Positions 50,699 to 62,455 of a DNA stretch of 64,000 nt are shown piece by piece. The stretch lies in the NCBI GenBank assembly GCA_963837735.1, contig CAWIOM010000001.1, forward strand, positions 1 to 64,000. Reading direction: 5' to 3'. Each line of letters begins with the position of its first letter. Position 1 is the first letter of the stretch. This stretch comes from VRUE01 sp963837735 (lineage in GTDB: Bacteria > Actinomycetota > Thermoleophilia > Solirubrobacterales > 70-9). The position numbers and the translations under genes were made by a program. A model generated the notes under the pieces. That model worked only from the letters and a program-made list of their open reading frames with translations. It made no database searches and was not told the DNA's origin.

Positions 50699-51172
50699 AT
50701 GGGGATGTTCGAGATGAGCGCTGAGCAGGTCGAGGAGTGGCGGCAGAAATGCCGGGCTCTGGTCGAGCCCCTGGTCGACGGCGAAGAGGTGGTCGCCGCG
50801 GCGGCATTCCGCCGCGGCGGCGCGACCGCGAGCTACGCGGCATCGAAGGCCGGTGGCGGCCTCGTCTACGCCGGGATCAAGCTGCTGAACAAGAAAAAGG
50901 CGGGCGGGCTGCCTGACAAGGTGATGCTCGCCGTCACCCCTGAGAAGGTCTACGCGTACAAGCTCAAGGTCGGGCGCGATTACAAGCTCGGCGACGAGGT
51001 CGCGGTCTGGGAGCGAGGCGGGCTCAAGATCAGCACGGACCGCTCGGGCGGGATGACGGCACTGACGATCGAATCTCCGGCCGAGGGCGAGAAGGCGACT
51101 CTGGTCGGGATCAGCGTCAAGGACGACCCGGTCAGCCAGGACCTGATGAGCGTCCTCCAGGGGAACGCCTAG
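50699..51172 (+). CDS. Conserved protein of unknown function, PH-like core
   Basis: 157 aa. N-terminal helix (SAEQVEEWRQKCRALVEPLV), then EEVVAAAAFRRGGATASY, and alternating strands KVMLAVTPEKVYAYKLKV, DEVAVWERGGLKISTDRS and ATLVGISVKDDPVSQDLMSV. The strand pattern with a final helix resembles bacterial PH-like or SH3-like modules, but no signature is certain. No signal peptide. First gene of a plus-strand trio ending in the ROK kinase. Confidence 0.55.
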   Translation: MGMFEMSAEQVEEWRQKCRALVEPLVDGEEVVAAAAFRRGGATASYAASKAGGGLVYAGIKLLNKKKAGGLPDKVMLAVTPEKVYAYKLKVGRDYKLGDEVAVWERGGLKISTDRSGGMTALTIESPAEGEKATLVGISVKDDPVSQDLMSVLQGNA

Positions 51173-51181
51173 GAGCGCGAG

Positions 51182-51298
51182 ATGGCGATCCACAGGCCAC
51201 GCGGCGGCCACTACTGGTACTACTGGCTGATCATGATCGGCGGAACGACACTCGCGATCGCCTTCTACGCAACCGACGGGTTCGGGTTGCAGCCTTGA
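51182..51298 (+). CDS. Single-helix small membrane protein
   Basis: 38 aa: aromatic N-terminus (GGHYWYYWLIMIGGTTLAIA) forms one membrane helix, ending DGFGLQP. It begins 9 bp after the unknown gene's stop and overlaps the ROK start as TTGA. Clean hydrophobic segment and tight spacing support it as real; function unknown. Confidence 0.5.
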   Translation: MAIHRPRGGHYWYYWLIMIGGTTLAIAFYATDGFGLQP

Positions 51299-52266
51299 GT
51301 GCGAGCGAAGCTTCCCTGTGCGGGGGGATCGACCTCGGCGGGACCAAGATCCAGACCGCGGTCATCGACGCCAAGGGCAAGGTGCTGGGCGAATCGCGCC
51401 ACCCGACCCCGACGACCGGCGGCCCGGCGGAGGTCGCTCTCTCGATGGCGGCGGCGATGCACGAGGCGGCCGAAGACGCGGGAGTCGGCACGGAAGAGCT
51501 GGCCGGCGTGGGGGTCGGCTCGCCGGGGGACGCGGACGAGAAGACGGGCGTCGTCTCCGCCGCCAAGAACCTTCCCGGCTGGGAGGGCAGCTTCCCGCTT
51601 GCCGAAAGCCTTCACGGGGAGCTCGGCACCGAGGTCCGGATCGGCAACGATGTCCAGGTCGCGACCGAAGCCGAGTTCGAGTTCGGCGCCGGGCGTGAGT
51701 TCTCGACGATGATCGGGGTCTTCTGGGGAACCGGGGTCGGGGGCGGCCTGATCATCGACGGCAAGCCCTGGGTCGGCCGCGGCGCGGCGGGCGAGATCGG
51801 GCACATGGTCGTCAAGCGGGGCGGCGCCAAGTGCCCCTGCGGGCGCAAGGGCTGCATGGAGGCCTATGCGGGGCGCTCGGCGATGGAAGCCGAGGCGCGC
51901 CGCCAGCACGAAGAGGGGGTCAAGACCGACCTCTTCAAGCTCATGCACAAGCACGGCAAACCGCGACTGACGAGCGGAGTCTGGGAGCGGGCGCTCGACC
52001 ATGGCGACCACCTGGCGGAAAAGCTGATCGAGCGGGCGATCGAGGCGCTGGGAACCGGCGTCGCCTCCGCCGTCAATCTGCTCGACCCCGAAGCGGTGAT
52101 CCTCGGCGGCGGGCTCGGTGTCCGCTTTGGCGAGCGGCTGATGGAGCCGCTGACCAAGGAGATGAGCAAGCACCTCTTCGTCGACGAGCGACCGCCCGCG
52201 CTGCGGGTTGCTTCGCTCGGCGACCTCGGCGGCGCGATCGGCGCCTCGCTGCTCGTCGCCCGCTGA
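51295..52266 (+). CDS. ROK-family sugar kinase (glucokinase-like)
   Basis: 323 aa from TTG 51295. LCGGIDLGGTKIQTAVIDAK is the ATP-binding Asp-Gly motif, VRIGNDVQVATEAEF the catalytic-base region, GVFWGTGVGGGLIIDGKPW and RGAAGEIGHMVV the ROK motifs, and CPCGRKGCMEAYA the zinc-binding CxCGxxGCxE. An active glucokinase or N-acetyl sugar kinase is expected rather than a repressor, since no winged helix is fused. It converges with uvrA (12 bp gap). Confidence 0.85.
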   Translation: MSASEASLCGGIDLGGTKIQTAVIDAKGKVLGESRHPTPTTGGPAEVALSMAAAMHEAAEDAGVGTEELAGVGVGSPGDADEKTGVVSAAKNLPGWEGSFPLAESLHGELGTEVRIGNDVQVATEAEFEFGAGREFSTMIGVFWGTGVGGGLIIDGKPWVGRGAAGEIGHMVVKRGGAKCPCGRKGCMEAYAGRSAMEAEARRQHEEGVKTDLFKLMHKHGKPRLTSGVWERALDHGDHLAEKLIERAIEALGTGVASAVNLLDPEAVILGGGLGVRFGERLMEPLTKEMSKHLFVDERPPALRVASLGDLGGAIGASLLVAR

Positions 52267-52278
52267 GGGCGGGCGGAG

Positions 52279-55303
<3,025 letters not shown>

Positions 55304-55323
55304 TTGACCCCAGTCTAACCATG

Positions 55324-55337
55324 CGAACAGATGTTCC
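55324..55337. promoter_or_regulatory. LexA (SOS) box upstream of uvrA
   Basis: CGAACAGATGTTCC matches the actinobacterial SOS box CGAAC-N4-GTTCG at nine of ten specified bases. It lies 20 bp upstream of the uvrA GTG on the opposite side of the start, where LexA repression would block transcription. uvrA is a known SOS gene in actinobacteria. Confidence 0.65.
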
Positions 55338-55380
55338 CCCTTGGGGAGAATCCACGCCGAGAGTCGCACTTATTCCCGCT

Positions 55381-56310
55381 ATGCGGCGAAGAAATACGAC
55401 CTCACAGGCCGCGCTTGCTGACCTGGCGAGGGACCAGCACGGCGTGGCGAGCGCGGGGCAGCTCAGGGAGCTGGGTATTTTCGGCCAGGCGATCGCGCGG
55501 GCCTGCGAGTGCGCCGGCTGCACAGAGCTCCACCGCGGCGTCTACGCCGTTGGCCCCGGCGTGCTGTCCCCGCATGGCAGGTGCGCGCCGCCGTCTTGGC
55601 CTGCGGGGCCGGGGCGCTGCTCAGTCACTCCGCCGCAGCATGGCTCTGGGGACTCACGGGCCGCCTCGGGAAGGAACCTCGACGTCATCGCCAGCCGGCA
55701 ACCGCCATCGACAGGCGAGGATCGCCGATCCACCGATCCTCGCGCGCCTCGAGCCTGCAGAAGTCACCACGATCGACCAAATCCCGTACGACATCCGTAT
55801 CCCGCGACTCTGGTGGATTTCGCCGCCATCGCCGGGGGGCACGCCCTGCAGAACGCCATTGAGCGGGCCGCGAGGCTCGACCTGCTGAAACTGACGAGAT
55901 CGACGCAGACTCTCGCCCTGCTCCATGGCATGAAGGGGACCCGCCGGCTCGACGAGCGGTTGAGATCTATCGAGACCCGGCGTTCAGCCGGGCACGATCG
56001 GAGCGGCTGTTTCTCGATCTGGTCAAGCGGGCCGGGCTGCCACGCCCCTGATGAATGCGTACATCGAGGGCCACGAGATCGACGCCTATTGGCACGGAGG
56101 AGCGGTTTGCGGTGGAAGTCGACGGCTGGGATCTCCCACCGTTCGCGGCGCGCGTTCGAGCAGGACCCGCTTCGCCTGGAGGATCTGAAGCTCTCCGGAA
56201 TCGAGATCGATCAGGATCACCGCCCGCCGATCGAACGGGAGCCGCGCAAGCTCGCTCGCCAACTGAGCCAATTACTCGCAGCGCCGAACCGTCTCGACCT
56301 CCGCCGCTAA
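55381..56310 (+). pseudogene. Decayed AbiEi/DUF559-type protein (several frameshifts)
   Basis: Same family as the 28.9-kb gene. Start MRRRNTTSQAALADLARDQH, then GVASAGQLRELGIFGQAIAR and CTELHRGVYAVGPGV; next frames give AAVLACGAGALLSHSAAAWL, LVDFAAIAGGHALQNAIERA, SERLFLDLVKRAGLP, HEIDAYW..ERFAVEVDG and a final LRLEDLKLSGIEIDQ. At least five frame changes are needed over ~930 bp, more than in neighbouring conserved genes, so decay is likely. Its plus-strand start is ~80 bp from the uvrA start. Confidence 0.65.
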
Positions 56311-56320
56311 GAATGAGGTC

Positions 56321-56352
56321 GCAGTTATGCCCGCATATGCGGGAATAACTGC
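56321..56352. terminator. Long palindromic hairpin between convergent genes
   Basis: GCAGTTAT (56321-56328) pairs with ATAACTGC (56345-56352), and CCCGCATATGCGGG (56330-56343) is an inner palindrome, leaving one G-A mismatch pair; nearly 15 bp of stem. It lies between the decayed DUF559 gene and the thioredoxin gene end (56377). No U-run, so it may be a bidirectional terminator, a cruciform or a protein site. Confidence 0.5.
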
Positions 56353-56376
56353 GCTCTTGCGCTCGATCGCGGTTGG

Positions 56377-57147
56377 TCAGGAGAGGGCGGCGGAGAGGCG
56401 GCGGCGATAGGCGCGGGCCTCGGGGGCGCCCGGCTCGAGCTCGGTGAGGATGCCGACGATCGCGCGCCGCAGGTCTTCGCGCAGGTCCTCGTCGGCGGCC
56501 CCGGTCGAGGCCTCCCCGGTCGGCGCCGGGCGTTCGAGCTCGGCGAGAAGCGCCTCCAGGGCGGCATCCCGGTCGCCGCGGTCGAGGGCGGCAAACGCCT
56601 CCTCCCCCGCACCCCGGCGCGAGAGCCGCACCCGCGCCGCGATCCCCTCGGCGGCGAAGTCCCCCGAGTGCGCGGCGACCGCCTCGAGGGCGTCCTCCTC
56701 GGCGCCGCGCTCGAGGCGAAGACGGGCGAGCGCGACGGCGATCTCAGGACGGCGCGGCTCGAGTTCGGCAGCCTCGCGCAGCGAGAGCTCGTCTCCCTTC
56801 TCGAGCAGCTCGTCGGCGGCGGACGGCACGAGGGCGGCGAAGAAGCTCTCGACCTTCGCCCGCGGCACCGCGCCGACGAACTCGTCGACAACCTTGCCGT
56901 CTCTGAATGCCTTGACGGCCGGGATCCCCTGCACCTCGTAGCGGGCGCCGAGGGACGGGTTCGCATCGACGTCGACCTTGGCCAGCAGCACCCTGCCGCC
57001 GTGCGACGCCTCGGCGGCTTCCAGGGCCGGGGTGAGCGTCCGGCAGGGACCGCACCACTCGGCCCAGAAGTCGACCACGACGGGGGTCTGACGCGAGAGC
57101 TCGACCACATCGCGGTCGAAGGTCGCTTCGCTGACGGCGACGGCCAT
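56377..57147 (-). CDS. Thioredoxin with TPR-like C-terminal domain (CnoX-like)
   Basis: 256 aa. Thioredoxin fold with active site WCGPC at Cys32/Cys35 and cis-Pro in VQGIPAVKAF. Residues ~110-256 are helical repeats (DELSLREAAELEPRRPEIAV, ALAALERGDRDAALEALLAE-type) ending LRRAIVGILTELEPGAPEA, the tail of YbbN/CnoX chaperedoxins. Likely a cytoplasmic oxidoreductase-chaperone. Convergent with the DUF559 remnant. Confidence 0.85.
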   Translation of the reverse strand: MAVAVSEATFDRDVVELSRQTPVVVDFWAEWCGPCRTLTPALEAAEASHGGRVLLAKVDVDANPSLGARYEVQGIPAVKAFRDGKVVDEFVGAVPRAKVESFFAALVPSAADELLEKGDELSLREAAELEPRRPEIAVALARLRLERGAEEDALEAVAAHSGDFAAEGIAARVRLSRRGAGEEAFAALDRGDRDAALEALLAELERPAPTGEASTGAADEDLREDLRRAIVGILTELEPGAPEARAYRRRLSAALS

Positions 57148-57195
57148 CCGCTCAGACTAGTCGCGGCAGAGGAAGGGCGGGTATAGGCTCGCGCC

Positions 57196-57483
57196 GTGAA
57201 TCTCTACGTCTGCTGGACCACCCGCAACCCGCCCCTCCCCCCCTATGACCACCCCTGCACGATCGCCTACGAGGCGCTCCGGGAAGCCGGCCACGACCCC
57301 GACGTCAAGTACGCGCTCAGCTACGGACCTCTGCCGGGGGCGATCCAGACCCCGGCCCGGAAAAAGGTCAAGAAGAACACGGGGACCTACTCGGTGCCGG
57401 CCCTCGAGACCGACGACGGCGAGTGGATCGGCGGCTCGCAGGAGATCGCCGCCTGGGCCGAGCGGAACCCGGCAACCGCCTGA
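57196..57483 (+). CDS. Glutathione S-transferase N-terminal-like (thioredoxin-fold) protein
   Basis: 95 aa from GTG 57196: MNLYVCWTTR, DHPCTIAYEALREAGHDPDV (CxxA with helix), TGTYSVPALETDDGEWIGGS with cis-Pro and QEIAAWAERN. This is the GST-N/glutaredoxin-like fold without the C-terminal GST domain. One Cys in HPC may be reactive. Divergent from the thioredoxin gene, 48 bp apart. Confidence 0.7.
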   Translation: MNLYVCWTTRNPPLPPYDHPCTIAYEALREAGHDPDVKYALSYGPLPGAIQTPARKKVKKNTGTYSVPALETDDGEWIGGSQEIAAWAERNPATA

Positions 57484-57520
57484 GCCGCGGGGCACCCCGA
57501 TCACGCCCGCGGCCGCCAAC

Positions 57521-57558
57521 AAAAGCGGGCGCCGCGGCTCTCCGGCCGCGACGCCCGC
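57521..57558 (-). terminator. Intrinsic terminator of the MMPL gene
   Basis: On the minus strand GCGGGCG (57558-57552) pairs with CGCCCGC (57531-57525), with an inner GCGGCCG/GCCGCGG-type stem, followed directly by TTTTGTT. Stem plus U-run is a standard Rho-independent signal. A further hairpin, GAGGCCGC/GCGGCCTC (57573-57591), lies between it and the MMPL stop at 57606. Confidence 0.7.
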
Positions 57559-57605
57559 CTCGCTGCTTCGGAGAGGCCGCTCTGCGGCCTCGCCCGACCG
57601 CGCCG

Positions 57606-59801
57606 CTAGGCGCGCGCCGGCTCGACCTCCGGCTCGGCGTGACTCAACCCGCGGCAGCCAACCCAGTGCCGAGGGCAGGTACCAGTTGCGGTCGCCGAGC
57701 AGCTTCATCGTCGCCGGCAGCAGGATCGCCCGCACGATCGTCGCGTCGATCAGGATCGCGGCCGCCAGGCCGATGCCCATCTCCTTCATGTCGAGGATGC
57801 TGAGCGTGGCGAAGATCGAGAAGACCGCGACCATCACGATCGCCGCGCTCGTCACCGTCCCCGCCGTCGCCGTGATCCCCTCGCGGACCGCCTCGTCGCT
57901 GCCCAGACCCCTGTCGACCGCCTCGCGGACCCGGCTGAGAATCAGCACGTGGTAGTCCATCGAGAGGCCGAAGAGGATCACGAACAGGAAGAGCGGCAGC
58001 CAGGAGCTGACCCCTCCGTTGGAGTGGAAGCCGAGCAGCGACTCGCCCAGCCCGTCCTGGAAGACCAGGACGAGCACTCCGTAGGCGGCGCCCACCGAGA
58101 GCAGGTTGAGCACGATCGCCTTGATCGGCACGACGATCGAGCGAAACGTGACCAGCAGGAGCAGAAAGGCCAGCCCGAGGACGAAGGCGAAGACGAGCGG
58201 CAGGCTGCTGCGCCAGCTGCTCGTTGAAATCCTTCGATGAGGCGGCCATTCCGGTCACGTTGACCTCGGCCCCGGGAACGCCGTCGAATGCGGCCGGGAC
58301 GAGCTGCCCGCGGATCCGCTCCATCGCCGCGGTGGCCTTCTCGTCGCTGCCCTTGCCGACCGTCGACACCATGATCGACGCGACCGTGCCGTCGGCACTC
58401 GTTTCCTGGGTGACCGGGCCGTTGACGACCCGGTCCGACGCCGCCCGCTCCTTGAAGTCGGCGATCGCCGCGGCGACCGGGCCCGAGGTGACGTCGTCGG
58501 CCCCGACCACGACCGCCGAGCCCGCGGCTTCGCCGGGGAAGGCCTCGGTCATGCGGTCGTAGGTCTGCACGACGGGGACGTCCCGCGGCAGGTCCTCGGC
58601 TCCGCTGACGACCGTGTGCATGCCGAGCGCCGGGACGGCGAGGGCGACCAGCACACCCGCCGAGGCGATCATCGAGGCCACGCGGCCTCCGCATCACGGC
58701 GTCGACCACCGTCGCCCAGGCGGAGCGGCCGCCCGCGCCGCTGCGTGAGCCGGCCGAGGAACGGGATCCGGCCCCGCTCGACGCGGTCGCCGAGCTTCGA
58801 GAGCACCGCCGGCAGGACCGTCAGCGAGGCGATCATCGCCACCGCGACGACGGTCATCGTCCCGACCGCGAAGGAGATGAAGGTCGGGTCGCCGCTGAGC
58901 AGCATCCCGGCCATCGCCGCGATCACGGTGAAGCCCGGAGACGAGCACCGCGCGCCCCGAGGTTGCCGCGGCGGCTGCCAGAGAGGCCTCCGCCGAGCGC
59001 CCCGCCCTTCTCTCTTCGCGCTCACGGCGCAGGTAGAAGAGCGAGTAGTCGACGCCGACCGCCAGCCCGACCAGGACCACGACCGAGGAGACGTTGGGGT
59101 CCATCGGCACGATCTGGCTGGGAATCGCCAGCAGCCCGGTCGTCGCCAGCACCGCCGAGAAGGCGAGCAGCAGCGGCACGAGGGCCGCGACCAGGGCGCC
59201 GAAGGCGAGGACGAGGAGGACCAGCGTGACCGGCAGAGACGTCGTCTCGGCCTTCGCGAGGTCGTCGCTGAACACCTTTTCCAGCGCCTTGTTGGCGCTC
59301 GCGTCGCCGAACTGCTCGACGCGCATGCCGGGTGGCGCTTCTGAACCGCGGCGACGGCGCGAGGATCGCGTCGACCCTTGCTTCCGCCGCGCTCTCGTCG
59401 CCGGGGATCTCGAATTCGACCAGCGCCGAGTGGCTCGTCGGCCGAGACCTGGCCGCCCCCGATCGGCGGGCGAGCTCAGCGCGCGCACCGAGTGGACGCG
59501 GGCGAGGCTGCGGGTCGTGTCGGCGATCGCCGCCTCGAATTCCGGTTCGTCGACGGTGCGATCCCGGCTCTGAATGAGCACGACCTCGCTGTTCGGGGTC
59601 AGCGCCGGATCTTTCGAGCGCCACCTCGGCGCGACCGGCCTCGCCCGACGTGGTTTCGGCGTCGGTCAGCTGGCGCTGGCCGACGGCGCCGCCGATGACG
59701 AGCGAGACGACCACGAAGGCCAGCCAGCCGAAGATGGCCGTCCGGCGATGGGTCGCGCTCCACCTGGCGGCGCGGGCTGCGATGTTGGTCTTGGCTTGCA
59801 T
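57606..59801 (-). pseudogene. MMPL-family (RND-like) transporter, many frameshifts
   Basis: About 730 codons spread over three frames. Helix 1 TAIFGWLAFVVVSLVIGGAV; porter domain VLIQSRDRTVDEPEFEAAI; MRVEQFGDASANKALEKVF; LPVTLVLLVLAFGALVAALV; VVVLVGLAVGVDYSLFYLRR with the Asp-Tyr pair used for proton coupling; GRIPFLGRLTQRRGRPLR; second half VVGADDVTSGPVAAAIADFK, LFVILFGLSMDYHVLILSRV and ILIDATIVRAILLPATMKLL. The end AEPEVEPARA-stop at 57606 is read after one more shift. At least six shifts. Domain order is complete, so either heavy sequence error or recent decay. Lipid or drug export family. Confidence 0.7.
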
Positions 59802-59960
59802 GGGGTTCCTTTCGGAGGAGTTGGATTCGATGAGCCCAGGCTCCCAGCGCAGGAACCCCGTTCCAATGCGGCTGGCAGGCGTCTCCGGTGCGGGCTCCCC
59901 GCGCCGATGGTGGGGTTACCCGTACCCCCGAACCACCCCACGATGCAGGAGAATCGGGGC

Positions 59961-60316
59961 ATGCCCACCTCCGTCCTGATCGTCGACGACCACCCGAGCT
60001 TCCGGCTCAGCGCGCGCCGCATGCTGGAGGCGGACGGGTACAGCGGTCGTCGGCGAGGCCGAGGACGGAGCCGCGGCGCTCGCCGCCGGCCAGCGAGCTG
60101 GGCCCGGACCTCGTCCTGCTCGACGTCCAGCTCCCCGACATCGACGGATTCGAGGTCGCCGAGCGCCTTCGCGCCGCCGGCGGGCGCTCGGCGATCGTCC
60201 TCACCTCGACCCGTGAGAGCTCCGACTTCGGCGAGCGGCTCGCCGACAGCCCGACGCAGGGCTTCGTCACCAAGGGCGAGCTGACCGGGGCGACCCTGGC
60301 GGCGTTGATCGGATGA
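59961..60316 (+). CDS. Receiver-domain response regulator (two frameshifts)
   Basis: ~118 codons: TSVLIVDDHPSFRLSARRML with the acidic pair; after one extra base near 60043 VVGEAEDGAAALAA; after another near 60093 ELGPDLVLLDVQLPDIDGFE (phospho-Asp), AIVLTSTRES, GFVTKGELTG (Lys). Receiver only; no output domain. Its TGA overlaps the start of the histidine kinase (ATGA), so it is coupled to it. Possibly a phosphate sink or partner for the kinase. Confidence 0.7.
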
Positions 60317-61795
60317 GGAGTCTGCGGCGAGCGCTGATCGGCCTCGGGGCGCTCGCCTTCGCACTCGGCATCGGGACGATCGCCGTGGTCATGGCCAGCG
60401 ACCACGAGAGCCCGCGCGGCGTGGTCGTCGCCCTGGTTCTGATCTCCGCCTGGGGCTTCGTCGGAACCGGCCTCTACGCCTGGGATCGCCGTCCCAGCAA
60501 CAACACCGGCGCCCTGATGACCGTGGTCGGCTTCTCCTGGTTCCTCGAGGCGCTCAGCTCCTCCGACAGCGAGGTCGTGTTCGCGATCGGGGTCCTGGGC
60601 TCGGCGCTGCCGTTCGCGTTCCTGATCCACCTGCTCGTCACCTTCCCCCGCGGGACGCTGGAAACGCGCCTCCAGAAGGTTCTCGTCGGAGCGACCTACT
60701 TCGTCACCACGGTCATGCAGCTCGCCTGGGGCCTGTTCGTCGATCCCGGACAGGAAGGCTGCGATGGCTGCCCGGAAAACCCGCTTCTGATCGAGGGCCA
60801 CCAATCGGTGGCCGAGACGATCAACGCCGTCCAGGCCCTGATCTCGATCCCGGTGATCGTCGCCGTGGTCTGGATCCTCTACCGGCGTTGGCGGAGCAGC
60901 TCCCCCGACCAACGCCGTGCCCTGACCCCCGTCCTCGCAACCGGCGGCCTCGCCTTCGCGCTGCTGATCGCGATGCTGGTCGCCGGCGCGGTCGGCGCTT
61001 CGACCGCGGTGGAGAGCGGCGCCTTCATCGCCACGGTGACGGTCTTCGCCTGCCTCCCCTTCGCCTTCCTGGTCGGCCTGCTGCGCTCGCGGATCGGCCG
61101 CGAGGAGGAGATCCGCACCGCCCTGACCGCCGAGAACCTCCAGCTGACCGCCGAGCTGCAGGCGAAGGTAGCCGAGCTGCGCGCCTCGCGCGCCCGCATC
61201 GTCGAGGCCGGGTACGAGGAACGCCGCAGGGTCGAGCGCGACCTCCACGACGGCGCCCAGCAGAGGCTGGTGGCGCTGACCATGAGCCTGCGCCTGGTGC
61301 GCCGCAAGCTCGACGACGACCCGGCCGCGGCCGGCGAGCTGCTGGACGAAGCCCTTACGGAGCTCGACGAGGCGACCACCGAGCTGCGCGAGCTCGCCCG
61401 CGGCATCCACCCGGCGGTGCTCAGCGACCACGGCCTCGAGGCAGCGCTCGAAGGGCTGGCAGGCCGCTCCCCGGTGCCGGTCGAGATCCTCGCCACCCCC
61501 GACGCGAAGCTGCCCGTCTCGGTCGAGTCGGCCGCGTACTTCGTCGTCGCCGAGGCGCTGACCAACGTCGTCCGCTACGCGGAGGCCGGCTCTGCCAGCG
61601 GTCCGCGTCGCCCGCAACGACGGCGCCGTCGAGGTCGAGGTCAGCGACGACGGCGTCGGCGGCGCCGACCCGGGAGCCGGCACCGGGCTGCGCGGGCTCG
61701 AGGACCGGGTGGCAGCGCTCGACGGGGAGCTCAGCGTGAGCAGCCCGGCGGGCGCCGGGACGACGGTGCGGGCGCGGATCCCGCTCGACGGTTAG
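60313..61795 (+). CDS. NarL-type sensor histidine kinase (one frameshift)
   Basis: About 493 codons. Seven or so membrane helices (~5-250: ALIGLGALAFALGIGTIAVV, LPFAFLIHLLVTFPRG) act as sensor. HisKA_3: YEERRRVERDLHDGAQQRLV with the phospho-His, LARGIHPAVLSDHGLEAALE. ATPase: VVAEALTNVVRYAEAGSAS (N box), then after one extra base at 61600 VRVARNDGAVEVEVSDDGVG and GTGLRGLEDRVAALDG. It is followed 9 bp later by its LuxR-type regulator. Confidence 0.82.
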
Positions 61796-61804
61796 CTTCC
61801 ACCC

Positions 61805-62455
61805 ATGCGCGTCGTCGTCGCCGACGATTCCACCCTGCTGCGCGAGGGAGTCGTACGCCTGCTCGAGGAGGCCGGGCTCGAGGTCGTCGGCCAGGCCGCG
61901 GACGGCGAGGACCTGCTGCGCAAGGTGCGCGCCCACCGGCCCGACGTCGCCGTCGTCGACGTGCGGATGCCGCCCACCCACACCGACGAGGGGCTCGTCG
62001 CCGCCCGCGAGATTCGCGCCGAGCTGCCCGAGGTCGGCGTCCTGGTCCTATCCCAATACGTCGAGATCACCTACGCCCGCGAGCTGCTGGCGGAGAGCGC
62101 CGAGGGGCTCGGCTACCTGCTCAAGGACCGGGTCGCCGATGTCGATTCCCTCGCCGACGCCGTTCGCCGGGTCGGCGGCGGCGGCTCGGCCCTCGACCCC
62201 GAGGTCGTCTCGCAGATGCTCGGGCGCGCCCGTCGCGACGACCCCCTGGCAGACCTCACCCCTCGCGAGCGCGAGGTCCTCGGCCTGATGGCCGAGGGGC
62301 GCTCGAACGCAGCGATCGCCGAGGAGCTGGTCGTCACCGACCGCGCCGTCGAGAAGCACGTCACCGGGATCTTCTCCAAGCTCGAGCTGCCCACCTCGAG
62401 CGACGACCACCGCCGGGTGCTCGCCGTGCTCCGCTTCCTCGACCAGCCGGCCTAG
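61805..62455 (+). CDS. NarL/LuxR-type response regulator
   Basis: 216 aa. Receiver: RVVVADDSTLLREGVVRLLE, VAVVDVRMPP (phospho-Asp), LVLSQY, GYLLKDRVAD (Lys). Output HTH: LTPREREVLGLMAEGRSNAA, IAEELVVTDRAVEKHVTGIF. Pairs with the upstream histidine kinase. Its stop overlaps the convergent uvrB stop by 3 bp. Confidence 0.9.
   Translation: MRVVVADDSTLLREGVVRLLEEAGLEVVGQAADGEDLLRKVRAHRPDVAVVDVRMPPTHTDEGLVAAREIRAELPEVGVLVLSQYVEITYARELLAESAEGLGYLLKDRVADVDSLADAVRRVGGGGSALDPEVVSQMLGRARRDDPLADLTPREREVLGLMAEGRSNAAIAEELVVTDRAVEKHVTGIFSKLELPTSSDDHRRVLAVLRFLDQPA

Noticed and set aside
57573..57591. A separate regulatory RNA near the MMPL stop
   Set aside because: It is a simple 8-bp hairpin just past a stop and next to a better terminator; most likely part of the same termination region.
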